The position numbers and the translations under genes were made by a program. Shown here piece by piece: positions 20,901 to 28,636 of a stretch of 64,000 bases of DNA. Numbering within the stretch: the stretch's first letter is position 1; each line of letters starts with the position of its first letter. This DNA is from Tolypocladium sp. Sup5 PDA-1 (Eukaryota > Ascomycota > Sordariomycetes > Hypocreales > Ophiocordycipitaceae), in contig JPHH03000009.1 in the NCBI GenBank assembly GCA_000750105.3, positions 248,001 through 312,000 on the forward strand. The letters are read 5' to 3'. The notes beneath the pieces were generated by a model. The model was not told the DNA's origin. It worked only from the letters and a program-made list of their open reading frames with translations, and ran no database searches.

Positions 20901-22505
20901 CCGAGCGCCTATATACCTCTTGCAGAGCTTCCAATGACGGCGAGTGGCAAAACTGATCGACGTGCGCTTGGCGAGCTGGGAAAAGCGTACACCCCACCCA
21001 GTATCACCGAGTTGAGCGAACAACCGTTGTCTGATGCCACACTTACCAAGGAAGAAGCATCTCTACGAGAGATCTGGGCCAGTCTCATCAATATCGACCG
21101 GAACCTAATAGGCCCACAGCACAGTTTCTCTGGTCTTGGGGGTGATTCCATCAAAACCATGTCGTTGGTTATGGCAATCCGCAAGCAGTGGAACTTGAAC
21201 ATCCAGATCCCAAGGCTGCTTGGGTCACAAGACACGTTGTGCGACATGGCTAAGCTGATAACAAATCTACAACAAGGTCACGATGTTGATAAGCCGGCGA
21301 CTATGGACCTAGAAAAGGAACTGGCAGCCTTGACCAAAAAGCTCAGATCACCACTGTGCTTGGCACCGGTAGAGCCAAAGTCAACAGTCTTCCTCACAGG
21401 CTCCACGGGCTTCCTTGGAATCCAAATACTGCGACACATTCTCACAACTCAACTCTTCGGTAGAGCAGTATTGCTTGTCCGATGTGCCAATGGGTGCGAG
21501 GGTCTCGACAGAGTGAGAGAAGCGGCGAAGGTGGCCGGTTGGTGGGAGGAATCTTTTGCCTCGGCGATAGAGGTATGGGAAGGGGATCTCTCAGCAGAAA
21601 GACTTGGCCTCACAGATGCCCGATGGTCGTCTCTTTGCGGCGTGCACACTTCGAGTGGCGTGGTCGACGCCATCATCCACAACGGCGCGGCTGTCCACTG
21701 GAGCACCGACTATGACAAGTTGAAGGCCGTCAATGTCGGCTCAACGTTACAGTTGCTGCAGGCAGCGATGCATTCAAAGGTCATGAAGAGATTCGTCTAC
21801 GTATCCGGCGGCTTGAGTGCCAGCGACTGGACAAACACCACCGCCGACGTCACGAGTCAGGTCACGGGATACGACCAGTCCAAGTACATCTCAGAGAGAC
21901 TGGTTACTGCTGCCGCAGCCCAGGGAAGCCAGGAGCGGAGCAAGTTTTCGATCGTCAAGCCGGGTTTGATCATCGGAGACAGTGAATTTGGTGTCGCCAA
22001 CCCGGACGACTTCTTGTGGAGAGTTGTCACGACGGCCATTCGGCTCCAAGCACGGCCAACCGAAGCCCCAAAGTCGTGGCTCGCCATCTCTGATGTTGCT
22101 TCCATCTCGGGAGTCGTTCTGCATCATGCGACAGCCGGCGACGTGGACCACTTTGTCGAGCTAGACAGAGGTATGTGGGTTGAGTCTTTCTGGGCTGGGG
22201 TTGAAGGTGAACTCCAGCAGCCCATGCGGTCCGTCTCTTGGGACGCGTGGATCGAATTAGCCCAGCAAGACATCTCCCGAGAGGGTGAACTGCATCCTCT
22301 CTGGCCAGTTCAGCAGTTCCTCGGCAGTCTAGGCAGCGAGCCTACAGGATCCGGCCATGAATGCACGGCAGAAGCGTATCGGATTGATGAGGCTGTTCGG
22401 AAGAATGTCAAGTATCTCAGAGAACAGGGGCTTGTTGGCGTCCAGGATACGAACTGGCACCAAGCCACTACCAAGTTCACAATGCGATCCAGACGGCAAG
22501 CATAA
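11979..22505 (+). CDS. Trimodular NRPS with terminal thioester reductase: (partial C)-A-T-C-A-T-C-A-T-R
   Basis: A single uninterrupted exon of 3508 residues from the ATG at 11979 (AACATGG context); the frame stays open 63 bases further upstream but without an ATG. Approximate domains: C-terminal half of a condensation domain (30-270, no HHxxxDG); A1 (283-795, FTSGSTGFPKG, YRTGDMV); T1 (LGGDSI near 851); C2 (HHAVYDG near 1059); A2 (1380-1885, FTSGSTGAPKG); T2 (near 1950); C3 (HHATYDG near 2164); A3 (2490-2988); T3 (LGGDSI near 3053); R (VFLTGSTGFLG near 3137, catalytic YDQSK near 3297). R domains of this type use NAD(P)H to release the thioester as an aldehyde or alcohol. Hand-read A codes are DVSLVITVTK, DVALVGTVTK and DVSLLTTVTK; I do not assign substrates. 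No epimerase, methyltransferase or thioesterase domain is present. The product is predicted to be a reduced tripeptide, possibly cyclised as an imine. Confidence 0.95.
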   Translation: MVQLPDINNDFEGITAMGGGAASVTRPSVDDCLPPNNAEQSSAYWKQQFIGLDSARFPLLPHSAYQPQTDKTYDHFIQDVTLAADDTARSALIRAAWATLLSWHSGSPDTVFGAMLAGRHADRSEPTVVPIRVIVDGNMTVGGLLQQLQRHAAEMIPFEQTGLQHIQVSSEEAQRGCQFQTLLVEQSSGARDSDADLSGTYAIMLACHIEDRSLHLRLRFDSNLMSEEEMKRLAHQLELIVQQLCQGEMAMTKMSDLEAASTHDLSTIWKWNTDVPDSVNMRVHQVFAERVWDNSASPAVCAWDGDLTYGQLDELSTRLSYYLVSIGVRPGIIVPLCFEKSMWVPVAILAVMKAGGASVLLDVTQPSERLRSIVEQLPSTKLILSSAAREGLAGRVTQAPVVRVSKTSLETHQLNPDWAITPPSPGDSGSPLYIVFTSGSTGFPKGAIVTHDNFCSAITHQQKALGFTTSSRVFDFTSYAFDVAWSNILHTLTAGGCLCIPSEEDRSTAADVASSIAHLRANYLHLTPTVARMLDPSALPGLEKVVFIGETLKRTDVTRWMSNNVQVYNTYGPAECTVTSTIEVVDLHSEKGSDPGIGRAIGAVSWILQPDAKSLAAIGTIGELWLEGPIVGGGYLDNPDKTKAAFAEDPEWLLQGAPDSQVPGRRGRLYRTGDMVRYNADGSLCFIGRRDNQVKIRGQRVELGEIEHHIRDLLPPEVKQVVAEVIVPKGTNIPTLALFFTLPGVSDEDLEEKATPLVTSLQEGLVNRVTSYMIPSAYFPLSNLPMTASGKTDRKCLRELGATMERESLFARSKSAREPSTATERRLRSMWALVLKLEPSQISANDSFLRLGGDSILAMQLVAAAREEGIFLTVQEIFKQPKLQELAKLAESKKLTRKDEKVAQPLSLLRAGTDAEEARKNAATMFSVDVSDIEDIFPCTPLQEGLLAMTAMSADKYISRSLVEILPGVDTVRLQEAWEQVYAVAPILRTRIVDLPDQGLVQVVLRQKLPWQTSDPLEAYRLKEHKSECQNSMGLGTELTRLGISHGQTTDKTYLSWTQHHAVYDGWSLQLLQDAVEQAYFGVEVKPMASLQSLVQYLLQSDRGEQEAFWKHQFHGLQAQQFPALPVATYQPNADKVIEHSISSIQWPAGEITASTIIRAAWATLVSWQCASQDTVFGAVVLGRQAPVPGLESLAGPTIATVPLRVVVNGEATVLQLLEQVQNQSTDMILHEQTGLQRIRRISEEADRGCQFQSLLVVQPAKGSNRQSKVFKKAIDDEDDANIYEDGSRGSGMDAFSTHAITLSCQIDTSNLDLQVYFDSNVISEQDAKRISQCLEHIIRQLCQPNLATTRICDLSMASELDLRTIWTWNASPPTAADACVHELIAERVREDPDAKAICAWDGELTYGELDDLSTRLAYELVNMGVRPGTIVPLCFQKSMWVPVSKLAVMKAGGASVTMDSTQPEERLKSLVHQFGSDIILSGTSTSSLASAIAGIPAFVVCGETLPRIHSVPAAENYQETEFPVVKPTDLLYLVFTSGSTGAPKGAMMTHSNFATATKHHGPALGFKKSSRVADFASYAFDVSWANFLNTMTAGGCLCIPSEEDRQHDFVGFMSRFQVNYVDLTPSVAALLDLNLVPQLETVVVGGELVELDKLQHLQNLQSLIITYGPAECTVTATAVDVRRQGVPSSSIGSACGATTWVIDPEKNVLVPVGSIGELVLEGPLNGLGYLNDPDKTAAAFIEDPQWLKQGGPGVPGRRGRLYRTGDLVRYHSDGSLIFIGRQDSQVKIRGQRVDLSEIEFHVRKLLPAEISVHVVAEVVTPQAAKSPVLVVFFTMADVEDMQVMQENFAPVLEDLERRLARQLPAFMLPGAYAPIANIPISATGKTDRRAVREYGASLGPKALSALSKSRSGEHIEPVTAAEKKLQLLWSSVLGIAPSQISADDSFMRLGGDSIAAMRLAAAARQSAIPVTVAQILKHPQLNELAKVIEQQQDEQQDDMEQQDEIIEPFSLLKASVSKGQARQDTAELCSVDTAEIEDVFPCTALQEGLIAMTARRAGDYVQRTLLELKPEVDLGRFRLAWEDVFAMAPILRTWIVNLEGQGLVQAVLRKPLLWKHSNSIDAYQREERDEEYHQRSMSLGAPLTTFGIIDDTANNKRYFAWTQHHATYDGWSLKLLYDAFEQAYQNKTVDKFIVFQPFIKYVLEQSHDDEVAFWKQQFSALDAPQFPEIPARHQPQADKALKHSISSIQWPAGDVTASSTLRAAWATLLSWYGASPDTVFGAVVLGRQAPIPKIENLAGPTIATVPIRILVDGDLSVQDFLKQTQSQATEMIQFEQTGLQNISRFNEDTQRGCQFQTLLVAQAAETSDDTIMESSVFESGNRQDEATTTDVCGLVSGELDAFSTYAITLTCEIEGPSVRLLVRFDSKVITTQEVQRLVQQLEHVLRQLCQPETATSNVKMGDLDMASEQDLSTIWNWNATVPETVNGCVHHIFDQRVRENPTAPAVCAWDGELSYSQLDDLSSRLAHHLIDAGVKPGVIVPLYFKKSVWVPVAILATMKAGGAGVTLDATLPVGRLRGIVEQVSPVLMLNSAACQDLAPQVTSAPTLTVDEALLKQLETQEPRALLPAVDPNSPLYIVFTSGSTGLPKGAIMTHSNFCSSAKHHQQPLGLEATSRVFEFTSYAFDVAWSNILHALTVGGCLCIPSEEDRITDIAGSIARLGANFVHLTPTVANILDPSALPGLEKILFTGEALKRADVTRWRSNNNVQFYNTYGPAECTVTSTVEVVSPYDDHDPSIGKPYGTLAWVVKPDAKSLAAIGTAGELWVEGPTVGGGYLNNPEKTSYAFVENPEWLLQGGAGVPGRRGRLYRTGDMVRYNPDGSIFFIGRKDTQVKVRGQRVELGEVDYHVRQLLPSEVKQVITEIITPQATMTPTLAVFLTVVGTLSAEQLEEKSAPLITSLKADLVKRLPPYMVPSAYIPLAELPMTASGKTDRRALGELGKAYTPPSITELSEQPLSDATLTKEEASLREIWASLINIDRNLIGPQHSFSGLGGDSIKTMSLVMAIRKQWNLNIQIPRLLGSQDTLCDMAKLITNLQQGHDVDKPATMDLEKELAALTKKLRSPLCLAPVEPKSTVFLTGSTGFLGIQILRHILTTQLFGRAVLLVRCANGCEGLDRVREAAKVAGWWEESFASAIEVWEGDLSAERLGLTDARWSSLCGVHTSSGVVDAIIHNGAAVHWSTDYDKLKAVNVGSTLQLLQAAMHSKVMKRFVYVSGGLSASDWTNTTADVTSQVTGYDQSKYISERLVTAAAAQGSQERSKFSIVKPGLIIGDSEFGVANPDDFLWRVVTTAIRLQARPTEAPKSWLAISDVASISGVVLHHATAGDVDHFVELDRGMWVESFWAGVEGELQQPMRSVSWDAWIELAQQDISREGELHPLWPVQQFLGSLGSEPTGSGHECTAEAYRIDEAVRKNVKYLREQGLVGVQDTNWHQATTKFTMRSRRQA

Positions 22506-22958
22506 ACGGCTGAATTGGTCAACCGATCGTGGATTGATATTGTGGTAGCTGGCAAATCTGTGCAGCTGTCCCTTCAAGCAGACGGTTACTTGCTAGCAAG
22601 TTATTTGGGTTAACTTAGGTGTAGTCAAGGAAGATGAGAGGTGTGTTGTTCGTATCATTTTGTTCATCGAGCACAAGACATCCTTCCCTTTGTTTAAAAT
22701 AGCGGTCTGGTCCTGGTGCTCGCAACAGGGTTTATTAGCTCCTTTTTTGGTACTCGCTGTATCCATAGTCAATGCAATAATTTCGATAGTTTCGTTTAGG
22801 CCTCTAACAAGATCGGCCGCCCCTGTTCGGTTCCCCGCTCTTCCGGTGTCTCCGTCTCTTATCCACAACCTCGGCAAGTCAACGTCTTACTGGGACAGCA
22901 ATAAACAAAGAAACAGACACCTACCTTGGTATCACTATCCGAATCGAAACCCAGCGAC
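22506..22958. other. Intergenic between NRPS and hydrolase
   Basis: 453 bases between two same-strand genes. A CGG-N4-CCG element (CGGTTCCCCG) lies at 22828-22837, 122 bases before the hydrolase ATG; its core differs from CGGAGTYCCG. No gene is seen. Confidence 0.45.
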
Positions 22959-23858
22959 ATGGCCAGCTTCAAAGCCTACATCTTCTCATGGATCATCTGG
23001 TGGAGCAGGAAAGGCATCTTCCAGTCCCCGGAGGCCTTGCACAAGCGGATCAAGTCCCAGCGCAAGACGCAAGACCATAGGCCGCCAGAACCGCTGCGCA
23101 CGCGGATGATCATCGAGCAACGCGAGGTCGGCGGCTTCCCTGTCTACGAGATATCGCCTAAGTCTGAGACGCCTAACAAGGCGCGCATCCTGTATCTCCA
23201 TGGCGGAGCTTTCGTATTTGAGATCTCGCCGCTGCACTGGGAGCTTGTCGCGACTCTTGCGGAGCGGCTTCAGGCGGCCGTCACTTTGCCCATCTATCCT
23301 CTAGGACCGGAGAACACGCTGAAGGATATGTACGATATGCTGCAACCGCTACACGATGAGATGGCGGCGTCGTCCGACGACTCTCCCTTCTTCGTCATAG
23401 GAGATTCCGCAGGCGGCACCATGACCCTCGTCCTGACACAGCAAGCCCTCAAGGCCAACAAGCCCATTGCGAAACGCCTCGTCTCCATCACGCCCTCGTC
23501 CGATGCAACACTCACCAACCCAGAACTCCACAAGGCCGCCAAGATCGACCCGTGGCTGGATGTTCCCGGGTGCGATGAGGCGATGAAGGTCGTGTGCGGG
23601 GACTGGAAAAGAGACGACCCGCGCGTGAGCCCCATCTACGGCGACTTGGACCGGCTCCCGCCGATGATGATATTCGCGGCCGAGCTGGACTTGCTGACGC
23701 CGGACACAAAGCTGTTAGTAGACAAGGTGCGGGAGAAGAAAAGGGAGGTGGTGCTGATCGAGGGCGAGCGCATGATGCATGTATGGCCACTATTACCGAT
23801 TCCGGAAGGTCAGGTGGCCGTGGACCAGATAGTCCAGTGGCTTGAACAGGCAATGTAG
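22959..23858 (+). CDS. Alpha/beta hydrolase, hormone-sensitive-lipase type
   Basis: Intronless, 299 residues from the ATG at 22959 (GACATGG). The frame is open 33 bases further up but only from a TTG. HSL-family marks are the oxyanion-hole motif YLHGGAF, the nucleophile elbow GDSAGG, an acid-residue strand MMIFAAELDLLTPD and a C-terminal His in MMHVWPLL. This family hydrolyses esters, amides or lactones of small molecules. A short hydrophobic N-terminal stretch (KAYIFSWIIWW) may be a membrane anchor. It follows the NRPS on the same strand, so it could edit or hydrolyse a peptide intermediate or product; that is inference from position. A likely polyadenylation signal AATAAA follows near 23950. 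Confidence 0.88.
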   Translation: MASFKAYIFSWIIWWSRKGIFQSPEALHKRIKSQRKTQDHRPPEPLRTRMIIEQREVGGFPVYEISPKSETPNKARILYLHGGAFVFEISPLHWELVATLAERLQAAVTLPIYPLGPENTLKDMYDMLQPLHDEMAASSDDSPFFVIGDSAGGTMTLVLTQQALKANKPIAKRLVSITPSSDATLTNPELHKAAKIDPWLDVPGCDEAMKVVCGDWKRDDPRVSPIYGDLDRLPPMMIFAAELDLLTPDTKLLVDKVREKKREVVLIEGERMMHVWPLLPIPEGQVAVDQIVQWLEQAM

Positions 23859-25177
23859 TGGTCGATAATGCTTCACAGCTACGAAGTAGATGAGTGTTTA
23901 TATGATGATATGCATCCCGAAATAGCAGTATAATCTCAATGCGTTGAGAAATAAACGGCAGGATAAATGCCAGCCTACAAACCAAGAAATGCTTGAACAC
24001 CCACAGGTACGAGGTTGATAGACATTAGTTGCCGTCGCCCGATCTAATGTGGAGGCACAAGACAGGTCCCTGGTCAAATTTGACTCTCCTAATTCACAGT
24101 TCAGGACGACGTGTTTGACAGAGTAACTGAGAGTTGCAATGTAAAACCCGGATGACTTTCGCTTAAATTGAAGACGCACTACTACCGCAGCCACTAACGG
24201 CGCCGGTCCTGATGGGTGTGGTTAACGAATAGGGTGAATGATGGCTTGAGAGTTTGCCGCTGGTTATTTGTGTCCCAGGTGCCTAGTACCTACCAGTACG
24301 TCGTAGTGCCAGTATTTCTATTTTCTTTCGGTTGGTTGCCCTTATGAACCTCATGAGCCGTCGGTAGGGCGACCGTGGGCTGCGCCCCTTCCTGCAAATC
24401 AATGAACAAAAAAGGCGGAGGTTGTATATAGACATACACGGTGCATCTGGACCCATAAGATTAAATAGTGTTTTGAAGAGAGAGCCAGGTACCCTGACTA
24501 ACACCCGTTGGTGTGTCCTCCAGGCTCCGGATACCAACTTAGTGTTACGTGTACGGACTACGGACAACTTACAGGGTTCTTACAGCGGTGCCTTGCACGG
24601 TCTCCCGTGGCTGCCGCCCGTGCCGCCTTCATGTAATACTTATGAAGTGGGCCCAGCTGAGAGCTCTATAAAATGCATCTCGTTTCCCCCTGCCTCGCCA
24701 GGCTAAACTTGGTCCTCTACCTATTAGTCTTTCTTCTCGCATTTAGTCCTTCCGTTAAATGGGCTTTGCCTCTTCTCCCTACACCCCTTGCCTTCCCTTG
24801 ACACCTTGCTCCTCTGGATGGCTTGCTTGCCTTGTTGCTGTGTGTTTGTGCCCTGGGACCTGGGATGTCTTTGTACTGAGCAACGTCTCACACACGCAGC
24901 AATCGGGTTCTTGGCTTTCCTCCTATTGTTAATACAGGCCTAAGTGACCTCAGTCTCTGTTCTTGTCTCTTCGAATTACTATATTAAAAAGTTGGCTTCC
25001 TCCCTGGACAGGCTCTGCCTTTCTCCTCACATGGCCTCCCGTGGCTCTTTGCTGTTGGTGTGTTGAATCCTTCTGCCTCATCACAGCCAACCCTTTATAA
25101 AGGCAGTTCTATTGACACAGGCTGAAGGGGAAGACAAAGTCGACGTTGTAAATTCTAAGCCCTGGTATAACCATTCC
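23859..25177. other. Intergenic, no gene recognised
   Basis: 1.3 kb between the hydrolase and the convergent terpene synthase. From about 24660 to 25060 it is rich in C/T, with a 42-codon hydrophobic open frame at 24673-24801 that I do not consider a gene. Otherwise featureless. Confidence 0.5.
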
Positions 25178-26416
25178 TCACTTTCCTGGCTTCTTAGGCA
25201 GGAGAGGCACGCGGCGTGATTTCATAATCTCAAGACCTTGTTTTCCGAAGTATCGCTCGCACTCAAACATCCACTGGAAATTACCTCGCACCCAATTTGC
25301 CAACGCATCCACATAAGCCTGTACTTCTAAATCGAGAGGCCCTTCCCATCGAGGGATTTGCTGATAAGCTTCAGAGAATTGTTGATGAAGATTCGCGTGA
25401 AAGTCCGCTGCCCAGTAGATAGCGGTTTGAGCATCCATTTGGAACTGGTTCATGGCCACCATGATGATGTTATGGGGATCGCCGCAAGCCTGTTCTTTAT
25501 TATAAGAACCCATGTCCTTTGGAATATGGTGAGCTCATAATACATAGTGTGAGGTACGTATAAGTGACTTACATTGCAAACCAACATCATCTTAATGGAG
25601 AGGTTAGTGAGCTCCTGGATGATTGGGTGTTGGACCACGTCGTCTGGCAGCTGCAGGTCCATGCCCATCTGCAAGTATGCAAAACATGGCTCCGCCCCGA
25701 TTGTGTACCAGCGAACCTGGATGTAACTGTCGACATCCCTGATATAATTGCTATCGCGGTCTTCTGCCTGCGTAGTAACGCCATCTAGATACCTGTCGAA
25801 TGACTCTAGAAAGCGTGCGTGCGCCGCGCTCTTCCCAAGCTTTAACGCGCGAGACCAGAAGCTAAAAGATCACATCATTACTATGGGAATGACTTTATGA
25901 AATGAAAGCACGGACTTACTCTCGAGCGATCTCTCCACCCACCCACTCCCCTTGAGGACGGGCCTTTGCTGGGTTGCGAAAGGCATCCATGACGATGGAG
26001 GCTTGCTCCCGCACTTGAGTTCCGCTTTCGATATCAGTGTGGTCGTCGATAACAAAGAAAAGACCTATTAAATCGGACGCGAGACGAACGCCGTCTTGTT
26101 CACATTAGTCAGGACCTCGGAAGTTGTGCGATGCAATTGCCTTGAAACCAACCTTTGGTAAGCATGGGATGTGCCATGGCGGCCAGCAGACCTTCAAGCA
26201 GAAACATATACAATTAGCTCAAACCCCAAGGTCGTCAAAGAGAAGCCGCCTACCGAAGTGGCCAGATTCAAAGGCGCGTTGCGCCTTTGGCTCAAAGGCC
26301 TTGAAACCTCTAATCCATTTTTCGGACTCAGGCTTGATTTCGGCGTAGAAGGGGCTGACGCGCCTGGGCCATTTCCACTCGGCCAAAACGTCAGGGAGGA
26401 AGATGCTGCCAGACAT
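25178..26416 (-). CDS. Class I sesquiterpene synthase
   Basis: Five exons (26254-26416, 26153-26191, 25920-26094, 25573-25861, 25178-25516) with introns of 62, 58, 58 and 56 nt give 334 residues, the usual size for fungal sesquiterpene cyclases of farnesyl diphosphate. The start at 26416 gives the characteristic opening FLPDVLAEWKWPRRVSP. The first metal motif is DDHTD (84-88) within FFVIDDHTD. The second, NSE, is Asn222-Ser226-Glu230 in NDMGSYNKE and is assembled only across the last intron. An effector-type RY pair is at 310-311 near the C-terminus (ECERYFG). The N-terminal block and the HNIIMVAM stretch after NSE resemble the basidiomycete-type protoilludene/trichodiene-like synthases more than aristolochene synthase. 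The acceptor of intron 2 (AACAAG) is unusual. The cyclisation product cannot be read from sequence. Confidence 0.9.
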
Positions 26417-27608
26417 GTCGCGGCTGCCACCAACCAATTTCGATAATTGCCACGTACCAGATGCCAGGGATTGATGTTATTGCACAAAAGGGGGCCAAGC
26501 TACTCCGTAGGCATGCATGCAAAGATCCTTGCTCCTCTATCTAATTAAACGAGAATCTCGATTCTTTTTAACTTGGGCGGCTGGAACTGCGATGAGGGAT
26601 TTCACGTACATAGGGTGTGGATAACAATAGGTTATTGTAGATTCAGGCGGTTTGACCTGGAGTACCTTGTCCTTGGTCTTGACTCTTGGGCACGAGTCGA
26701 GGCCACGATTCACGACTCGGCGTCACTGAGGTGCGCAACCAACGGAACACCAAGTTGGGTGCGTGTTTACCTCTACCAACAGCTTAACACACACACCTCG
26801 ATTTTCACCACCTAGGGCACGCCAAAGTCCACAGGGCGACATGCGCAGCAAACTCTTGACAGGATGCGCAACCCATATACATCGCTTATATCAGACGTTC
26901 ATGTTCAGGGCGTATTCTGCCCATGCTTGCGCAAGCTAATATTTGCTCGAATTATTTAAGCAAGATAAGTAGGGTAGAGAATGCAACTCGAATTGCAACA
27001 CGTTGCGTGCTTTTTTTGGACTAGAGTGCTGTCGATTGTTAAGTGGTGGTTAAAGACTAGCGCCCGGTGTTGGTGGTGGCTGTTCCCAACGTCGGTTTCT
27101 GTCTGTACGTATAACGCCAAGGTGCGTGCGTTTCGTTGCTCTTGACTCACGCTAATATAATCTTGTCATGTGATTGCTGTGAAAAAAGGATAGAACAGAG
27201 ATATTGCGGGATTATTATGCACGCGCACCACGCACTAACGTATACGCGTGCCAATTCGAATAGGAAAGACACCCCAAACACACAAACAGCAACAGACGGA
27301 AGGCGCCCTAGGAGAGGGACAAGACGGAAATTCAAGAGACTCAGGAAGAAAAAACAAAGGCGATTTAACGAAAAAAGTAAAACTAAGAAGATAGAACAAA
27401 AGATAGAAGATTAAGTCCTAAAATGCACAACGAGGGCGGTGCAGGGAAGTTGCTCCCTTTTATCTTAGGTCGTTGAGACTGTGATGGCTCGCGAGGGATT
27501 TAATATGTACGAATAATGGGGTGCGGATCTTCGTACATGAGGTTGTGGTGGATTGTGTCGGGTGACGGTTTGACTTGGTGTTGGACCCCCAACCAACCGT
27601 ATGATATT
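26417..27608. other. Promoter of the terpene synthase and AT-rich intergenic DNA
   Basis: 1.2 kb without a recognised gene. TACTCCGTA is at 26501-26509, 85 bases upstream of the terpene synthase ATG. The section 27180-27420 is A-rich and featureless. Confidence 0.45.
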
Positions 27609-27876
27609 ATCGCTATGAGCGTGACCCGAATCCCGTTAAATGCGTGATCAATTGATATGACTTCTATGACTCTTTCAGCTGTTAAAAGAGGCTGGAAAAA
27701 GGATTCCTCTTATCCTTGCAGCTACAGCTTGTAACCCCTATCCATGAGTCATCAATGTAACATTGCTGCCAAAGGAGGTTCCCGAGTCGGCCGGGTCTCC
27801 CGGGCCTGCCGGATCTCCCGGGTCGGCCAGTCCGGCCGGGTCTCCCGGGCCTGCCTCGTCAACCGGTCTATCCGAC
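27609..27876 (+). repeat. Dispersed repeat, copy A (268 bp)
   Basis: Nearly identical, in the same orientation, to 34973-35223. Both begin ATCGCTATGAGCGTGACC and end GGTCTATCCGACA. The last third is a GC-rich internal minisatellite built on TCCCGGGcctgcc/TCGGCCGG units; copy A carries about one unit more than copy B. On the minus strand both copies keep an open frame with GDPAG-type repeats ending in TSFGSNVTLMTHG. No terminal inverted repeats or transposase were seen. Confidence 0.85.
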
Positions 27877-28636
27877 AGATATGTGACAGGCTCAGTCTCG
27901 TGAGGCAAGAGGAAACAGAAGCATTCCATATTTACAGAGCTGGCCTGGGTCCGAGCAAGGCAGCGGGAGGCATCCCTGTAAGTGCTGTCTAAGTCGGGGT
28001 GCCTGCCTCTCTCTCTAACACCAGACAAGGCTCCTCCCGACCTCAAGCTCGCCCTCGAGTCTTCAAGAGATCGGAGCCTTAAATTAGCCACATACTTATA
28101 CCGTTATGTAAGAATGAAGCAGGGGTCTAAGGGAATATTAAAGGGCTAATTAAATACTGAGGTGCTTTTACGTGATAGGACTAGGGCGCTCGCCTTACCT
28201 CCTTACTCTTTCTCTGATGCACTTCGTAGGTATACTATAATACCCCTTTGCCACCGATACGCCGTTAATATCAAGCCTAATAAGAGAAGCCGCACGTCCT
28301 ACCCGAATCGGTGGTCACGATGGCGATGGCAGTTTGCCTGTACCACGGAATCAGGGTTCTGCCCCTCGAGCCACCGACCGAGTCAGGAGTCCATGGTGTC
28401 GCATCCAGCAATACATGCATATGCACGCCACTACCAGTTATATCTGCTGGAGTGTGTGTTCCCCTTTTGTCTGGCCCGCTCGGCCAATGCGATACATGGA
28501 ATGTTGCAAGCCTTCAAAAAAGAAGCAAGGTGGAACCTGCAAATTTGCGGATGAAGGAAGTTATCACTTTTGCGGGTAGCAGTCACTATGAGGCAGCTCA
28601 CATTGTTTGCCATTACTAGTCAAAGGCGCTTGTGAT
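27877..28636. other. Intergenic, no gene recognised
   Basis: 760 bases between repeat copy A and the 3' end of the Zn2Cys6 gene. An open frame of 102 codons at 28311-28619 on the plus strand matches nothing I recognise and lies directly tail-to-tail with the regulator. Confidence 0.4.

Noticed and set aside
24673..24801. 42-codon hydrophobic open frame in a C/T-rich stretch
   Set aside because: Leucine-rich text is expected from C/T-rich DNA; no cysteine pattern, no intron signals and no continuation were seen.
28311..28619. 102-codon open frame next to the regulator 3' end
   Set aside because: No recognisable domain or homologue pattern; kept only as a note in the intergenic entry.
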